Source: Hippopus hippopus
Taxonomy: Eukaryota; Mollusca; Bivalvia; Cardiida; Cardiidae
Direction: 5' to 3'
DNA: 64,000 nt
NCBI GenBank assembly: GCA_946811185.2
Contig: OX328096.1
Span: 41,988,252 to 42,052,251 of the forward strand
The notes beneath the pieces are model-generated. The model was given only the letters and a program-made list of their open reading frames with translations. It was not told the DNA's origin and did not search any database. Every line of letters starts with the position of its first letter. Positions within the stretch are counted from its first letter, which is position 1. Shown here in pieces: positions 11,290 to 24,518 of this stretch. The position numbers and the translations under genes were made by a program.

Positions 11290-13786
11290 AGATGCATACA
11301 TTAAACTGAAATCGATCAAAAAGCCACCTTGTTTAGAATGCGTGGTGAATATCGTGAAGCTTTATGTGTTAGAAATAGGAAGTCTTTTTCATGACGGGTC
11401 TTTTCGTCATATTGTAGTTCTACAGAAGTGGTTGTGGGTTTCTAGAATTCTACATAAATAATATAGAGAATAACCTTTAGGGCGCATGTCACATACATTC
11501 ATTAATATTGATTTGAATAAATTATTTATATTAACATTTCATGACACATGAGAAAAGCAGAAGAAAAATAAGCATGTATTATATGATTATGGTGGAATAG
11601 TTTGAAGTAGTTTCTACTAGATTGTCTAAAAGTCTGTTTTTCTTTTTCATTCATAAAAAAAAAAACTTAAATTTGATTGTCTGAATTGTCTGAAAGAAAT
11701 TTTTGTGAAAACCCATGTATGTGAAGCTGCATTGTGACAGGTCATTCGAGGAATGATTAGTGCTTTTGAATGGTCAGTTTACTTGTATTCATACTAGGTC
11801 GGCCTGATATGTAAGAGTACAATTATCCTGTAGACACAAAGCCTCGTGTGACATGTTAGATACTCTGTTTACATTAAACATTCCAACTTACTTGGCGTTG
11901 ACGAGAATTTATTATGAAGTTTTAATTTACACATGTAGATACTACAGTGAATGTTTAAGTTCTGAGTATGAAATGAAATTAGATAATCAATAGAAAGAAA
12001 ATTGTGTGATATACGAGAGTCTACTAGTGATTTTTTGTGAATTTACGCATACAGGAAGATGTCGGGATTTGGCCAAATCTTTGAGCGGCAAAATTTGTGT
12101 ATAGCTCTATCCCTTTTTAATATATCAGGCCCAACTAAAATATACACATGTACTTGTACATGCATTTAATTTGATTACCTGTACTACCATTAAATATTGT
12201 CATGCAGTGAAGTACGTAACATTTTAAGATATTCCTATGTAAGTCAATGCAGTTTTACTATAGTTTAAAACAGAAAAGAAGCCAAATGAAACCTTGAAAG
12301 AACATGTAAGTAGTGATTTTACCACAAATCTCGGCATGTGTCTGTAATATGTAAACTTGGTTCCATATATTATATATACGAATCCGTCCATGGAAGTACC
12401 TTTCGTGTGTATACAGTTTTTTCTAGATTCATATCCTAAGCAATTTTTATGGAAGGCAGATCTTAGTAGAGCCTAAGAGTGAGATGTATCAACGAACATT
12501 TGCGAACTGATTTTCATTAACCTTCGTGTTGTCCTGTTTAATACCTCGTTGGAGCTGTCTATTCGTATTATCTTTGATTGGCATATTGGCAAAGAATGGC
12601 AGAATGTCTCGGCTGAGCTGCCTGCGAGGATCCAATTTCAGACTACAAGTGTTGTGTAGTTTGATCTTGACCTAAACTGGCTGCAATTTAAGCGCTGTTT
12701 TGCATGTGTAATGAAAAACTGAATTAGAGCAATTGCTTATGGCAAGCCTAGCGCCGGCATTCTATCTCCTTTTAACACAATATTTTCGAAAGCTTTTAAA
12801 TAAAGAAACGTTAAAATTCGTGCTATAATTCCGAATCAGAATATAGAGTTGTTTCCAGAGACTTCGTTATCAAAAAAAAAGCATTTTATCAAACCAAGCG
12901 CAATTATAGAGCAAATCATTTGACCTTTATTCGCTAATTTTGTTACGATCTATTTGAAAACATAACGTGCATTTATTCAGTACTTAAGTATGTTGGCAGA
13001 CGGTACGAAATTGTACAGTTTCTTTTATCTGCCATTGTTATTGATAAGGAGTAGTGATGCATGGATGAAGTGATAAATAAAACCCGTAAGTCTATTGTTT
13101 CAATTTGAACTGTGATAAGATATTTCATATTATATATATTCATTAACTTAAATATGTTTTTTTTTCCTCTATTTATCATTGAATATCTTGCATCAAGTTG
13201 TCGACCTCTGAATTTATCTTGAATTACTTGTATTTGTTAGAGAAAAATATAATGGCATTTACAGGAAGTGAGAAAAACGCAACTTTTCCGCTGTCATCAC
13301 TTCTTGCTGGTATTTTTGTTTTCAGCCCACTTGATTACGTAGATCTCAAGATGACTAATTGTGCGCTATGAAAAAAAAAACGATATTAATGCCCCTGGTG
13401 GAGCAATGGCTGTACTTGGGAATTACACGAGTTACTGACATGGCTAGAGTAGCTGACGCGACAAAAAAAAAACCCTTTCTGACACCAGAAAGCTTGAGCA
13501 ATTGCAATTTGTATGTTGCAATATCTAACGATACTTGACCAAAATTGCTCAGATACTGGCTTTGGAATCCAATACGGTCCTGTCTGTAGGGGGACATATT
13601 CTCCCTCATCTGTGAGCTAAACAAGCTAGAGGTTTGAAAAGGTCTGGTTTAATTGGCAACTGTAGATCCTCCCACAAAGTTGCTCAAATTTTATCTGTGG
13701 TTTCAAGGCAAGGTTGGTCTTACTAATTCGGGTCAAACGTATTGTACCACCATGTAGTCCGTGTGTTAGAAACGTCTCTTAGTTTT
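11290..13786. other. Intergenic, nothing recognised
   Basis: AT-rich sequence after the gene 1 poly(A) site. No convincing exon, tRNA or known repeat was seen. Only short homopolymers and short frames occur. Confidence 0.4.
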
Positions 13787-15588
13787 TTAGCTCACCTGAG
13801 CACGAAATGCTCAGGATGAGCTATTGTGATCACTCACCGTCCGTCGGCGTCCGTCTGTCCGTCCGTCCGTTCACATTTTTTTGTTTACACTCTAGCATCT
13901 ACAAATATCAACCAATCAGCACCAAACTTGGTCAAAATATATATGACCATAAGATCCCGGATTAGTTCGATTATGGATCTAATCGGACTAGAACAACTAG
14001 AGTTATTTGCCCTTGAATTAGAAAAATTGCTATATTTGACTTTGTTTACACTCTAGCATCTACAAATATCAACCAATCAGCACCAAACTTGTCAAAATAT
14101 ATATGACCATAAGGTCTCGGATGAGTTCGATTATGGGTCTAATCGGACCAGAACCACTGGAGTTATTTGCCCTTGAATTAGAAAAATTGCTATATTTGAC
14201 TTTGTTTACACTCTAGCATCTACAAATATCAACCAATCAGCACCAAACTTGTCAAAATATATATGACCATAAGATCTCGGATGAGTTCGATAATGGGTCT
14301 AATCGGACTGGAACAACTGGAGTTATTTGCCCTTGAATAAGAAAAATTGCTATATTTGACTTTGTTTACACTCTAGCATCTACAGTTATTAACCAATCAG
14401 CACCAAACTTGGTCAAAATATATATGACCATAAGATCTCGGATGAGTTTGATTATGGGTCTAATCAGACCAGAACAACTGGAGTTATTTGCCCTTGAATA
14501 AGAAAAATTGCTATATTTGACTTTGTTTACACTCTAGCATCTACAATTTTCAACCAATCAGCATCAAACTTGATCAAATTACTTATGACCATAAGATCTC
14601 GGATGAGTTGGATTATGCGTCTAATCGGACCAGAACAACTGGAGTTATTTGCCCTTGAATTAGAAAGTTCTATAGAATAGTTCTTTGTCCAGAGCATAAC
14701 TTTGTCATCTCCAGTCCGATTGACTTGAAACTTGGCATTTGTGTTTGTTGCAATAATACGGAGTCCAGTGTGAAAGAACCATAACTCTACCTTGTACTGT
14801 CTATGAGTTTTTTCCCTTTGATCGTCATTTTTTCAGCATTTTCTGCTTGTCCGGAATATAACTTTGTCATCTCTAGCCTGAACATCTTCAAATTTGGTAT
14901 GCATGATTGTAGAAAAATTACGGAGTGCAGTGCACAAGAACCATAACTCTTCCTAGCACGAATTTTGAGTTATTCCCCTTTGACCTTCATTTTTATAGCA
15001 TTTCTTGCTTGTCCGGAGCAAAACTTTGTCATCTTAAGTAGGAATGACTTGAAATATTGTATGCGTATTTGTTGCAATATTTGGAAGTGCAGTGCACAAG
15101 AATTGTAACTCTACCTCGTGCTGTCTTTGAGTTATTTCCCTTTGATCGTCATTTTTACAGCATTTAGTGCTTGTCCGGAATATAACTTTGTCATCTCAAG
15201 TCAGAACGACTTCAAACTTGGTATGCATGTTTGTGGCAATATTACCGAGTACTGTGCGCAAGAACAATAACTCTACCTAGCGCGGATTTTGAGTAATTCC
15301 ACTTTGATCTTCATTTTTACAGTATTTCTTGCTTGTCCGGAACGGAAGTTTGAAGTCTCAAGTCAATTTAGTCTCAAGTCAAATTGTTTGTTGCATTACC
15401 TGCCCTTTGCAATTATTATACCTCCTCGACAACTGGCGGTGGGACGGGCATATCTTGCGACAATTTGCCGCTCTTGTTTCATTATCATTTGGCCTTGAAC
15501 CTCAATATTTGGTATTTATCTTCATTGTAGACCTTTACAGCTTAGTACTCAGGTGAGCGATATAGGACCATCATGGTCCTCATGTTTA
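13787..15588. mobile_element. Tandem-repeat element with two unit types
   Basis: Same terminal design as 7361-9062 (tagctcacctgagcacgaaa to aggtgagcgatataggacca). Inside are 5 units of about 162 bp ('actctagcatctacaaatat', 'accaatcagcaccaaacttg'). Then come about 5 units of about 160 bp ('cttgtccggaatataactttg'), different in sequence but similar in length. Confidence 0.75.
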
Positions 15589-15817
15589 AAATGAGACTGT
15601 TAATTGGTTCAGCCTGAGATTTGTTTGTTGTCCAACGAAATGGTAAAATGATTTTATTCCACAGATTTTGATATAAGTTGTTGTTTCAAAATGTACGTTG
15701 AATTTGTAATAAAGAATTATTTATGAAAATATTTGCGGATGTTATATTTGCTATGTTTTTATGGTGCTTTTGAGTATTTCTCCTTATCCACATGATAGCA
15801 TAAACTCGTCCATCAGC

Positions 15818-16038
15818 TTAACTCTTTCGCTTTCAAATAAATGGCTTCGATATTTCTCGAGGTCTAAAAGTATATTCTCGTTTAGTCTCTTCCTTTTGAA
15901 TCTGATTTTGGTCAAAGATTAGTATAGAGTAGCGGATGGTGGAGATCAAGATCAGACTTCCCCTTTTTCTTGCAGTCTGACCTTGATCTACGCTTTTTGC
16001 AAAAGCTGTTCAAGGCGACTTTGGCAGTGAAAGAGTTA
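15818..16038. mobile_element. MITE family 5 copy
   Basis: Ends ttaactctttcgctttcaaa and ggcagtgaaagagttaa (16 bp inverted). The inner stem is gatcaagatcagact / agtctgaccttgatct. Related pieces of this type (stem gatcagactgca..., ends based on gcactgaaagggtta) lie near 30060-30240, 33110-33190, 56150-56340, 58075-58205 and 62040-62180. Confidence 0.6.
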
Positions 16039-16115
16039 AAAACATCAAGAAACAAGAAGTTTGAGTAAAAAGTAGAGACGTTAGTGGTATGCTATGCATT
16101 GCTTCACCTTTTATA

Positions 16116-17000
16116 ATACAATTCCGTGTTTTGAAAACCCTGAAGCAGATGCATGCTGTCCGAAAACATTGTAGGAGAAGGAGAGTCAATACATATTACC
16201 AGCATTTTCTCTTTTCCCCTCAATTTTTCTACCCGTCATTTAAGCTTCATTTAATTTGTCGTCTGCAAATTCTCTCGTTTGTTCAAGACTTTAAAAGTTT
16301 GCCGATTATTGTATGATTCTCTTTCAACTCTTTACCACATGATAAAATTTTCGACTCGAACAAAACTGAAAACATTTTGAGTCGAAAATTTTAAAGTTAC
16401 TCCATTGATTGAATATTTCTTTAAAATTGTAGACAAAATTGTAGAAAGGTAGGAATGCTAATAATCAGGAATTTATCCTTTTTCAAACGTTTTCAAAAGC
16501 CCTTTTTCCTCAGGGTCGTTCAAAGTTGGGACTGTGTGGTAAAGAGCTAAAGTTTCACATCGTCCCTTAATAAAATTATTTTTTAGTCTTCAGGGCATAG
16601 GATGATTTTTGTTCGTGATTAAAAATACCAAAAGTTATGCCACATATATCGATTTTTGAAAGTTTAAGATCCATTTTGGAGAATATACACAGTGTAGATC
16701 CAAGATCAGAATGCACAATATTTGCAGTCTTATACTGATTTTACACTGCCTGAAAGTCAACTTGCGTTTTAATTATTGCTCCAAAAATAAACTTCATTCT
16801 TACAAATAAAAATCTCGTTTACTCGAGCTCTATACAGACTGCGACATTTAAGGCCCTTTCATTTTGAAAGCATGTGAAGACGACAGCTCACTAGACCTCC
16901 TTATTATTCAAAGGGTAGAAAACATTGTTGGAAAATTAGAAATTATTGGTTACCAGTATCTTCTCCTATTCCCACAGTATTATCTAAGAGCAATATTCAA
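16116..17000. repeat. Cluster of three diverged family 3 MITEs
   Basis: Three old copies at about 16116-16310, 16327-16552 (inverted) and 16880-17000 (partial, inverted). They are recognised by the 'aaaacattgtaggagaagga' hairpin, 'gtcgtctgcaaatt' and 'ctcagggtcgtt'. All are decayed. Confidence 0.55.
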
Positions 17001-17549
17001 TACGGGGTTATATTCCGCAAGGGCACAATATTGTGCTCTTTTCGACAAGACCGGTGGCGTGGGCAAACTTGAAGACCAACTTTGGTATAGATAGTTTGAA
17101 GTTCATCGGGACCCCTTTCATTCTGAAGTATCTGGAAAAAAGGTTTAGCTATATTGTGTTGAAAATTTGCATGGTTAATAATATGACCTTTCCAAACTCT
17201 TGGTGAAATTTTCTAAATTTTTGATGGCTTAGTTTGACTTTTTGGTCATTCAATACAGTGTTAAAATGTATTGAAACATCAGAAAGACGGTGGGAGGGGA
17301 AGAGACTATTCCGAGGAAAGGATTTACCTACTCGTGAAAACAATTCTCATTCAAGTACAGTAACTGTGTTCCTCTATTGCTTGAAAACCAAATCTCCTAC
17401 CTTTGTGACCATATCTCGTTTTTTATTTGGGTTTTATAATAATGATTCAATATTGGAGACTTGTAAGCAATTGTTAACACTGTTTTCCACGCCCAACCAT
17501 AGTTGTCTTCAGAAAACCCACTCAAACTTTGGCTCGCATCATGCTGTAT

Positions 17550-18739
17550 AGCATACAACAGTAAAATGAAGAGGGGTGAAGTGTACGAATTGATTAAGTC
17601 TAAAACTTAGCTTCAAAATGTTTTTAGATGGGATTTAACAGTCAAAGGTACACAGTGTCTCAAGATTATTAGCCTATAATTATGATCTAAACTCAGAGCT
17701 ATTTTTGGGCGAAATAAAAATAATTATAGAGGAAAAACAATTCAAAACAAACCCTGAACGACCTTCGAGTCATATTGTCAGGTGGTTTCGAACACTTATC
17801 CCAACAGAAGTGGTAAAAACATGAAGCCATGCGGAAAATGAAATTGAGACCAAATATTGGAAAAAAGACAACATACAAGAGAACATTGGACAAATCACTT
17901 TGAAGATTTGTATAAAAGTGACGAAAGCGATATCTAAGTTATGGTATAGATCTGTATTTTTTGCACGACAAGCAATGTCAGGGCCTCATATAACTAAAGT
18001 GAGGTACCGACGTCATGCACTTGTCCATTTAGGTTTGCTGTTCTGGTCACGGTGCAAATCCGTCGGAAAAAAAGTTAAGCTTCAGAACAAAAACAATCAT
18101 ACTGCTGGAATGGTTTTGTCACTCGAGAAAAATTCTATTTTCACTGTAAGAGTTGGTGGGGGCATTTTAAAAGGCTTTAAAAAAGTTTCATAAAAATCGG
18201 TACTGAATTTTTCCAGATATTTCAAACTTCAGCGAGGTCCTATGAACTTCAAACTGCCTATAAGACACTACTAGAAACTTACTGAAAGGCCTAACTCTTG
18301 TCAGTGCCGTATAGACACCTGGGTTTGGACGATAAACTAGCAATATGTAGTCGTATATTTTAATTAAAATTTATTCATTAAATACTTGCCTATTTTATGT
18401 TCAGTACAAAATACGTTTCCATTTTAATACATTCACACAAGTTCTATGCCATCAAACTTATGTTCATACAGCTTCCTCTCAGTCTGACGACAGCTAATTG
18501 ACATTTGTGATTTTTGATAAAAAAAAGTTTTGCAATTCTTACCAGGAAAGCTACTAATAAACGCAAACAACAAACATTATACGGCTATTTTTGAAAGATA
18601 TATGCAAGAAAGTTGTTCAATAAACATAGTCATGACACAACAATCGCCCTTGGTGATTATGTAGAACAGCTAAGTGTTGATGTCATCTTAGTATGAATTC
18701 TTCACCAATAAGAAAAAAAAACATGGATACTTAGTCACA
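17550..18739. other. Intergenic, nothing recognised
   Basis: No repeat shared with the rest of the window. The open frames of 64 and 97 codons (17699-17893 and 17900-18193) show no family features. Confidence 0.35.
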
Positions 18740-19052
18740 TATACTCAGTTCCATAAATAAGTGTGCACTTAATTTTCTTTTATTTCTCGTCGCATGTTTT
18801 ACTGAAGACCAACAAATTTGGTATCATACTTTAGTTCCGAGTCTGTAGAAAATGCCAGGCTAATCAGATTTTGACTAACAGAAAGTTTAAGTTAGGTTTT
18901 TGCAGTTTAAATGAAGGTGATACTAAAACCAAAGTTGCATTTTCTACAGACTCGGAACTAAAGTATGATACCAAATTTGTTGGTCTTCAGTAAAACATGC
19001 GACGAGAAATAAAAGAAAATTAAGTGCACACTTATTTATGGAACTGAGTATA
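18740..19052. mobile_element. MITE with 116-bp perfect terminal inverted repeats
   Basis: Arms 18740-18855 and 18937-19052 appear identical over about 116 bp (tatactcagttccataaata ... tctgtagaaaatgc). An 80-bp loop separates them. TA at both ends suggests a Tc1/mariner-type target site. The lack of divergence between arms suggests a recent insertion or gene conversion. Confidence 0.8.
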
Positions 19053-21672
19053 TTATCACTTATCCAATTATAATACATCAACATAGCAAAAGACTTGCAC
19101 CAAAACACCGATACATGAAAATTTTAGTACAGTTTCTTTTGACCGCGTATTCTCAAGGAACATTCTTGTTGTGGCCGTAGGACTTGGGTGAATAACTGCG
19201 ACTGATATTAGGATTCAAAGTTTTGAAAGCCATAGTTGTTTACAGCATGTTATCGACAGATGCTTAAGTGTGAAAAAAGTGTGGTAAATAAAATGGTTTA
19301 CTTAAGCTGAATAGTAGCTATATATAAGTTAAGTTTTATCTAACGACCTTTTGCGTATCTACTTCACAAAATGCATTGAGATTTTTTGCACAAGGAGATT
19401 TTCCGCGTTTATCAAGTTTCAAAAATATTTTTTCATCACTTCAATCTCTTAAGGCAGTCTTTTCTATGGACAAAGTTTAAGTAAACAAGTACAACGGTTT
19501 TTCTGCAATACTACATAATCTTTCATCAAAGCACTCAGAAAATACTAAACACGGTACACTTAATATTTAAGATATCCACACCGACTACACGTACATTATA
19601 TTCATAACTTGACAACATTTATCGCACTAAATATAAATCAGCTTTGCCTAAACAATAGGAAAATATAAACATAACAATATAGCATGTAATGTACAAAAAA
19701 TTTCAATACAAAGCGGAGCTATATAAAAATATAAGTCTACTACACTGTATTAATATTACAGTGTCTAGTTAAAAAAATTGCTATGGTTTAGTCATTTCCC
19801 TATAGCCCTACATTTGCAATTATTAAAATGGTCCAAATTTTTTGTAAAGCCAAAACATAAAAGAAGAACTCTGTAAGATAGATTTAATCAATTCAACGAG
19901 CTCAAGAAGAAAAATCGATTATTTAAAAGAAAAAAGCGTTTAGCATAAGTTAAATTTAAGTGTCAAGTCATTAGCCTAGATTTGTAACTTTAATCGCCTG
20001 TATTATTACGTGACAGAATTCTGATAAGAAAGTGCGTTTTAAAAATACGCGATTGAAATGTCTTGAAGGAAACATACATAGAGTTAAGTAAACGCGTAAA
20101 TGATAAAACCAAGCCAGAATAGCAGGGAAAACTATTAGAGCAGAGAATGAGTCCGTGTAAAATATAAATTAAACAAAGCTTTCTATAATCTGCGCCAAAA
20201 ATAAGCTGGTCCAGAACGGCCAAAATATACAAGTATTCGAGTATTTGTATATCTCTTGCCGCTATCAAATTTTCGACAAAAAAAAAAAATCGTTCAATCT
20301 GTAAAAAATAAAGGCCCGACTTTCAAATTTTTGCTTTCTAAATTTTTTCACAGTTTCAGTCTTAAATGATAATTTTACCGGAACATTAGTGCAAATATAA
20401 TGCATTGAATAACATTGAACATGCATTGTAGGATTGAATAACGGAGTGCATGACTATTAACACCACTGGTTCAACCAGCGTTGAAAGTAACGTACCCGTT
20501 ACACCATTCTGAACAACTTTACAAATTCTAGGAGACAAAAGCTCGGGTATATGCCGCCGGACTTTTTCACATAAACAACAACAATCAAACATGCTGGAGT
20601 CCTTATGCCGTTCGGAAGATCTAAGCAAATGCTGCGATTCTGTAAAGTTTTTGTACCCATAGTTAAAACATGTATTAAAAAAAAAACCTACAATTTCTAT
20701 CATATCTATACATTTTAGGAAAATGCAATACCACAATTTACTATTCGACTGATCAAGGAAACAACTAAGTACCGTCGAATTTGTCTAGATTAGAAACTTA
20801 CTTTTGCTGAGAGCATATTGAGCTCAAAATGTAATTTTTAGACTAGAGAATGATCGCCAGTTTATTGCCATCGAGACTGACCAAGATCCAAACTAAAACC
20901 ACGCCACAACAGCTAAATACTGTCCCACAGAAATTAATTCTTTCTGTAATAAAATCGTAGTTTTGTTAAATATGACAATTTTGACATGGACCTCAAAATC
21001 TCTATCACTCCAATTTGACCGACGTCTACTTACAAAGTCATAGACTGAACAAAATGTCAGCGATAAGGTACAATATGCTTGCTTATATGTAAATGGAGAC
21101 AACGATGGGTAAAGTCACCGGACCGAACTGGATTAGACTTAAAAACTGGAATGAACCAGATCGAAATGGATCGGACTTAATGTTGGGATTGGAACGCATC
21201 GGACTTAAGAACCGGAATAGATAATTTTTCTTTAGTCTTGTATGGACCAACCAAGATTTATCTTTACCACGGCCGCTTATTTTACATTCGCTATTATGTC
21301 AGTACTTTCAGTGCTTTGATTTAGTATTGAAATGATACTTCAAATCGACATTTATCGGCAGAGATCTGAGGTTTGCAACAGAATGGCAGATGTATTCCTA
21401 ATGATCGTTCCACAAAAGAAGGCGATCGGTAATCAAACACTAAATTTAGTTTAATGATCCCCTGCCACCCCTTTAAATTACAATTAAAGTAAGTTATTTT
21501 GCGATCTACACGTATTCTATACATCTATAAAGATGTTGGCAAAAAATAGTGGTAAATATGTTTTTCATAATTTCCTATTCTCTCACATAAAAACGGAGAG
21601 AAAAGGCCCTTTTACATGTAACAAGCTATCGCTTCTTTTCCCAGAATTATTTCCGTACTGTTTGAAAAAACA
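19053..21672. other. Intergenic or CAP gene 2 3' region, mostly unassigned
   Basis: Unique AT-rich sequence. It contains the speculative - strand frame near 20540 and a short imperfect tandem of 'ggatcggacttaa' / 'accggaa' words at 21115-21220. A similar word array is at 37070-37125. Confidence 0.35.
20540..20593 (-). other. Speculative continuation or terminal exon of CAP gene 2
   Basis: In the phase required after 23544, an acceptor ending ggactccag (20594) opens a frame reading ACLIVVVYVKKSGG then IYPSFC. This weakly resembles the CAP signature f.V.rY.p.GN. The frame runs on to a stop near 20484. Another frame over the same bases encodes a Cys-rich open frame (20386-20736). No good donor or poly(A) signal supports either reading. 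Treat as a lead only. Confidence 0.15.
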
Positions 21673-21898
21673 TATGAGCCCTGCTCTGTACAAGGGGGAT
21701 TGATACATCGGCAAAAAGTATCGACCCAGGTCAGCCTGTTCAGTCCGCTCAGGGTCGAATTTATTTTGCTACTGGTCAATATTCTGAATGTCAAAGGACC
21801 AGTCTACTTCAAGATTTAGTCAGCTGGATTCTATAGATCAGTAAAATGCATCATGGAGATGCATTAAATCCGTTTTTCGCAGAGCATGTCTCATATAC
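21673..21898. mobile_element. MITE family 2 copy (opposite orientation)
   Basis: Starts gagccctgctctgtacaagg, keeps atcgacccaggtcagcctg and caaaggaccagtctact, and ends gcagagcatgtctcatat. The hairpin is partly decayed. Confidence 0.7.
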
Positions 21899-22002
21899 GA
21901 CATTCCTTTAATTTTTTGTCTTTTGTGTTAATTGTGATAGTTTTGGTAGGTCGAAAAAAAAAATTGTACAAAATTAGGTAAAATTGCTGCGCACAGTTTA
22001 TC

Positions 22003-22218
22003 CTTATTCTGCTAAATAACTAGAATGAATTTTTCAATTCGATAGTAAAAACCCAAATATTGCTATTTCAAAGTTAGGATTTGGGGAATAGTATCTCCTT
22101 ACCGGACAGTGAAGATCGAAGATCAGACTGCACGTTCTGTGCAGTCTGATCCTGATCTACACTGTCCGCAAAAGGTCAGTGAGTCGCGCTTAGCAGCCTA
22201 TGGGTTTAGAGTTGAAAT
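22003..22218. mobile_element. Foldback MITE family 4 copy
   Basis: A 215-bp element from 'tattctgctaaataactaga' to 'tgagtcgcgcttagcagcct'. It carries aaacccaaatattgctattt and a long stem with gatcagactgcacg / cgtgcagtctgatc. Copies: 22003-22218, 30833-31039, 50895-51110 (inverted), 54148-54358 (inverted) and 56810-57017. Confidence 0.75.
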
Positions 22219-22914
22219 GTGATGTAAATATTTCAAACATACTTTATGTAGATCTAGGAAGATTACGTATCCCAACCAGACTAATAAAATTCGCCATTTC
22301 CAGTAAACATATACAATTATAACTAACTGACAACCATACACTGTAACTATTTTGATATGTTCTCAGATCCCAATCCGTAATACTTTGGACATGTTCCTAA
22401 CGCGTCACTGTGATTTCATTTGGTATTTTCTATACAACAGCTGGCTTTCCTCTTCATCCCTAGCTTGAGTTATATAAACAGGTTAGCTGACGTTCAAGAC
22501 CACAATTCTTTGCTGCACATGCCATTTGTGTCAAGGACTTGTCTCGGACCTGTCGATAAACATTGTATCAAGTTTATATGATTACTTATTACTTTTGAAT
22601 CATCCTTTAAGACATCGCAATAAACGCAGAACAAAGTACTTTAAATCCATTACTCAACATGGAACAAAGCAAAGAAAATTATAGACGAATTGCATCACCA
22701 CAGCAGCTTACCCTCTACTTCTGAAAGACTAACATACATGTACGATTAATTCTACTAAACTATGCAAAATAGTTTACTATACCTACGCTCTATACTTTTG
22801 GAACGTTTCGAGCGCAAAGGACACCTTTAGCTCCGTGAAAAGCGTATTATAACAGGGCAGTATTCATTAAGCATTCTTACATTCAATTGCCACTTTGTCA
22901 TTCTAAATCCCATT

Positions 22915-23142
22915 TTAACCCTTTACCAAACAATCCCTGGTTTTTACGACCCAGAGGAAGAAGCCTTCTGAAAACATTGTGGGAAAAGAAGAAAATGCTG
23001 GTAACCAGCATTTTCTCCTTTTCCCACAATGTTTTCTACTCTTCGAAAGTCAAGTTTCAATTTTTGAGTCACATTTATTTTGTCGTCTGCAAAGCTTTCA
23101 ATTTGGACAAGTCTAAAATTTTGTCGTTTGGTAAAGAGTTAA
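22915..23142. mobile_element. MITE family 3 (66-bp perfect central hairpin), reference copy
   Basis: About 230 bp with ends ttaaccctttaccaaacaat and ttggtaaagagttaa. The centre is a perfect inverted repeat: gaaaacattgtgggaaaaga, then aaatgctgg|taaccagcattt and its complement (about 22972-23037). The right half carries 'tttgtcgtctgcaaagcttt'. This is the most abundant element in the window. TTAA or TA ends suggest a TTAA/TA-targeting DNA transposon source, which is inference. Confidence 0.8.
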
Positions 23143-23296
23143 ACCGTCTTGATTGCTGAGGTATAACACCTCAGCCAGTGAGATGTCCGGTCTTATAAGT
23201 TATATTAAGTGAAATATTTAGAATTGTTGGTTAAAGAAACAGCTTTTTTTACCAACTGAAAATGTCTACATCTTTATCCTTTTCCTTTGGAACTCT

Positions 23297-23516
23297 TAAC
23301 CCCTTAATCAAACAATCCCGTGTTTTAACGATCCTGAGGTAGAAAGCCTTTGAAAACATTGTGAGAAAAGGAGATAATGCAGGCTTCCATCATTTTCTCC
23401 TTTTCAGTAAATGTTTTCTAATCTTTCAAAATCCATTATTTTAGACATACTTATTTTGTTATCTGCAAATGCTTTCATTATGGACAAATTTAAGGTTTTC
23501 TTGTGTAGTAAACACT
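23297..23516. mobile_element. MITE family 3 copy beside a CAP gene 2 exon
   Basis: Ends aaccccttaatcaaacaatc and ttcttgtgtagtaaac, with hairpin at 23352-23415. Its right end lies 28 bp from the splice donor of the CAP gene 2 exon (23544). Confidence 0.7.
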
Positions 23517-23543
23517 TATGTTCAGAAAGAAGTTGAAAAACAC

Positions 23544-23667
23544 CTACGATCGAATTATGGTTGCACATGCTCTGATCGTATGGTGTTCTACATCCGTATC
23601 TCAAAGGTCGCCTGAGATCATTTCCTTCTGCTGCCCAGTCGTAAACCACGTTGTAAATTTCCTGGCT
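23544..23667 (-). CDS. CAP gene 2, CAP-domain exon (W..E and C.H motifs)
   Basis: A 124-nt exon, phase 0 in and one base out, with acceptor ttacgtcttcag (ends 23668) and donor gtag|gtgttt (23543). It encodes SQEIYNVVYDWAAEGNDLRR, a Cys-containing loop and MCNHNSIVG. The DWAAEG segment fits the CAP W..E helix, and C-N-H fits C(G)H of the GHYTQ signature. Unlike CAP gene 1, the cavity Glu and His are kept. An exon with the MxWN..GQN region should lie between this one and 25410 but was not found, so the gene is incompletely seen or has lost that exon. Confidence 0.5.
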
Positions 23668-24062
23668 CTGAAGACGTAATAGATGTGGTACAACATGATA
23701 TGGCACTCATATTGTTGTTTGGGTTGGTTTACAAAACGTTTAATTAATTTTCTCGGAGACAACGCTAGATCATCAAACAAAAGTACCAGCAGATCATTTG
23801 TATACACAAATTTTAACAACATGATTTTTAGGGTATCTGCCGAAAGACCAAGGACTATATTCATCAAATATTCTGTACTCTAATACTACATTCTAAGACA
23901 GGAAATCCGATTGGTCGAGAAAGTGCATCTCAGTCGATCAGATCTCTTATCTTGAACGTTTTGAAGTAAAACAATATTAAGTAGAATGGTTTGTAGATAC
24001 AGGGAAATAATTACGTCTGAGTTGTTTCATCAATCTTACACTTTTAAGTTTGCGTTCGGAGG

Positions 24063-24247
24063 GCCCTTATTCACCAACCATTTCTAAGAATATTCTTAGT
24101 TTTATTCTAAATCTAGAAAGTAACGCAACTTCTGATTGGCTAAACCATTAGGTTTAGCCAATCAGAAGTAGCGTTTGTTTCAAATTTAGAAAGTTCTTAA
24201 GAATAAGATTAAGAATGACCTTAAGAATGGTTGGTGAATACGGACCC
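24063..24247. mobile_element. Foldback MITE with a CCAAT-containing core
   Basis: Inverted ends ccttattcaccaaccattt / ggttggtgaatacggacc and centre cttctgattggctaaacc / ggtttagccaatcagaag. A second copy is at 40331-40525 and a core-only copy at about 48440-48535. The core holds ATTGG/CCAAT boxes on both strands. Confidence 0.7.
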
Positions 24248-24518
24248 AGTATCAAGACCTATCGATTGCATCTGCTGAAAGTACAAACCTGTTTCCTAAA
24301 AAACAGTTAGACGAACTTAAACATTCACTTTCGAGAAAACAAAATGTAATGACGATGAAACTGTTCACAATTTATTTTTAGAGTATGTCACATATTGTAA
24401 ATTGACACCAAATTTTACCAGGACAAACTGAAAGAGTAATAATAGCTGCTAAAAGTAAACAAAGATGGTGTTAAAATGCATTTAAATTCAATTCATACCA
24501 TTTCAAAGAATGGAATTT

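Noticed and set aside
20386..20736. 116-codon - strand frame with CCCLC cluster as a gene
   Set aside because: No start context, splice pair or family similarity. Only a different, equally weak frame over the same bases was kept as a lead.
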